Shown here: piece after piece, positions 62,591-64,000 of the stretch
Position numbering within the stretch: position 1 is the first letter of the stretch
Layout of the letters: every line of letters begins with the position of its first letter
Assembly (NCBI GenBank): GCA_009823505.1
Contig: VZQC01006291.1
Coordinates: forward strand, 1,013,960-1,077,959
Origin: Rhizomys pruinosus
Lineage: Eukaryota; Chordata; Mammalia; Rodentia; Spalacidae
DNA length: 64,000 nt
Reading direction: 5' to 3'
Program-made: the position numbers and the translations under genes
The notes under the pieces: model-generated
Databases searched by the model: none
What the model was told of the DNA's origin: nothing
Seen by the model: the letters and a program-made list of their open reading frames with translations, nothing else

Positions 62591-63921
62591 TCCATTCTGC
62601 AAAGATAAGACAAAGGGATTTCTCTGTTAGTTTTACCAAAGGGTCCAGAATGGCACGAACACAGCTTTGGCACCTGCTCTGAGGGCTAACTCTTAGGGAA
62701 CTGCCCTTTTGTCTTTTTTCTGACATACTACTACTCTTCAAGATGAGACAACTAGGAATGCCTCTCTTTGTATGGCTTCCTCTCTCTAGAAGTTTCCTTA
62801 TCTGAGAATCTTAGATGGTGGTTGTCTTGGTGGAAGCACCAGGTATTTTCTATTTCTTGGAGTGGATGACAGTGTCTCAAGCAGTTGTGGACAGGAATTA
62901 CAGAGCTAAGTGAAAACCAAATCAGCCTGAATTTGGTCAAAGGGACCATCATCTGGGTCCTGTCTTTTTACTTCTTTTATGGCTGACTTCTTTTCCTTGC
63001 CCATAACTTAGATGCCAGGTGAGATATTGACTTCTCATGACATGGCAGAAAGGCAGCTAGAAATTGACAGGATGCTTTGGGTCCTGCATCTGTGAATGAA
63101 GAGTTAGACTATTGATTTTCCCAGAGGGAGGCACCTGCACAGACCAGGAAGTCCAAGATGATTTTTAGGGTCTGGGAACAGAGCATTAGGTATCACTGAA
63201 TCATATAGTATGAAAGTGACCTTTTTAAGACACGTTCGATTCTCCTAATCGAAAGATATTGTAAGTTTGAGGATAATGTTTCCTTAATGCGTCCCTTACT
63301 GACCTTCTTTCCAGTAAAGTTGGGGCAGGCTCCAGCATCTGCCAAGAATTTCATAATATTGTGGTGTTTTCATTCAGTTTATTTTGTGAGTATTTCTATT
63401 TACGTCAAGTCATACTGATTTTCAACTTACGGTCTTGATTTTTTTTTTTTTTTAAGTAAATTGAGTTTAAAAAAGTGAGTCACTTGAAAAATTTCAAAGA
63501 ACAGATGAGAGGTTACAAAACAGAAAATGCAACAGATTAAATGTTGAGAAATACTAAATTAAATGATCTTCGAATTTCGTCTGTTCCTAACATGTCTTAT
63601 TCCAAGATTCAAGAAGAGTGGCAATGTCTTTCCCCACTTGGGTACCGGTGACATGGTTTCTCTTTAGGGCCATCCTGGCTTGTGGTTATCTGCTACTTGC
63701 ACAATTTTAGCTTTGAGCTGTTCAGAAAACACTAGTAGAATAAATTCCATTTTCTATCTAACAACTTAGAAAGCAGGATGTTACAAATCTAAGCATGTGT
63801 TAAGCCTGTTGGGGTGTTTTGGGGGAGGAGGGAAGAGAATCAATTCTCTCTTATTATCTCAGTTCTATTTTCTGCTATTCTATACGTCTGACCTCACCTA
63901 GAGATAAAATGGTCATTTCTA

Positions 63922-64000
63922 GCCCGGAGTGGTGGAGCACACCTTTAATCCCAGCACTCAGGAGACAGAGGCAGGCGGATCTCTATGTGTTCAAGGCCAG
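63922..64000 (+). repeat. B1 SINE, cut by window end
   Basis: Forward B1 start (cggagtggtggagcacacct ... gtgttcaaggccag). Confidence 0.92.

Overview
The window is nuclear DNA of a mouse-like (myodont) rodent. This is shown by dense B1, B2, B3, B4/ID-type SINEs, rodent ERVL and MaLR LTRs, and four exons of a vertebrate ion-channel gene. The young B1 and B2 copies differ from the mouse and rat consensus as I remember them, so the host is probably not Mus or Rattus. That species inference is weak. There is no bacterial, viral-genome or CRISPR content.

Only one protein-coding gene can be supported: Trpm3 (transient receptor potential melastatin 3), on the minus strand. Four coding exons lie at 54648-54498, 54389-54190, 51084-50952 and 46336-44884 (in order of transcription). 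They join in phase, with canonical GT-AG sites, to encode the last 645 or so residues: the end of the pore region, S6, the TRP domain, a coiled coil and the long Ser/Thr-rich tail to the stop. The next exon upstream is not in the window, so at least 9.3 kb of intron follows to 64000. Downstream of the stop, about 7 kb with few repeats (44883 to about 37860) looks like a long 3' UTR ending at an AATAAA near 37880. Inside it is a small exon-like patch (41985-42160).

Layout: 1-1032 is the 5' end of an ERVL-type endogenous retrovirus on the minus strand (LTR, tRNA-Leu-like primer site, broken gag start), cut by the window edge. From 1033 to 37860 is gene-free DNA downstream of Trpm3, built from SINEs, LTR fragments, a TIR-type repeat, L1 ends and microsatellites. 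37860-44883 is the putative 3' UTR, 44884-54648 the exons and three introns, and 54649-64000 further intron with SINEs, an L1 3' end carrying nested SINEs, and a minisatellite grown inside a B3 SINE.

The most notable signal outside the gene is a composite SINE, made of the first 100 or so bases of B2 joined to a full B1. It appears at four places with the same fusion point, and at one place a single 16-bp target-site duplication surrounds the whole composite. It therefore looks like a chimeric SINE family that moves as one unit. Other structural signals are three near-perfect fold-back repeats, a 222-bp duplicated segment, and SINEs inserted one after another at a single target.
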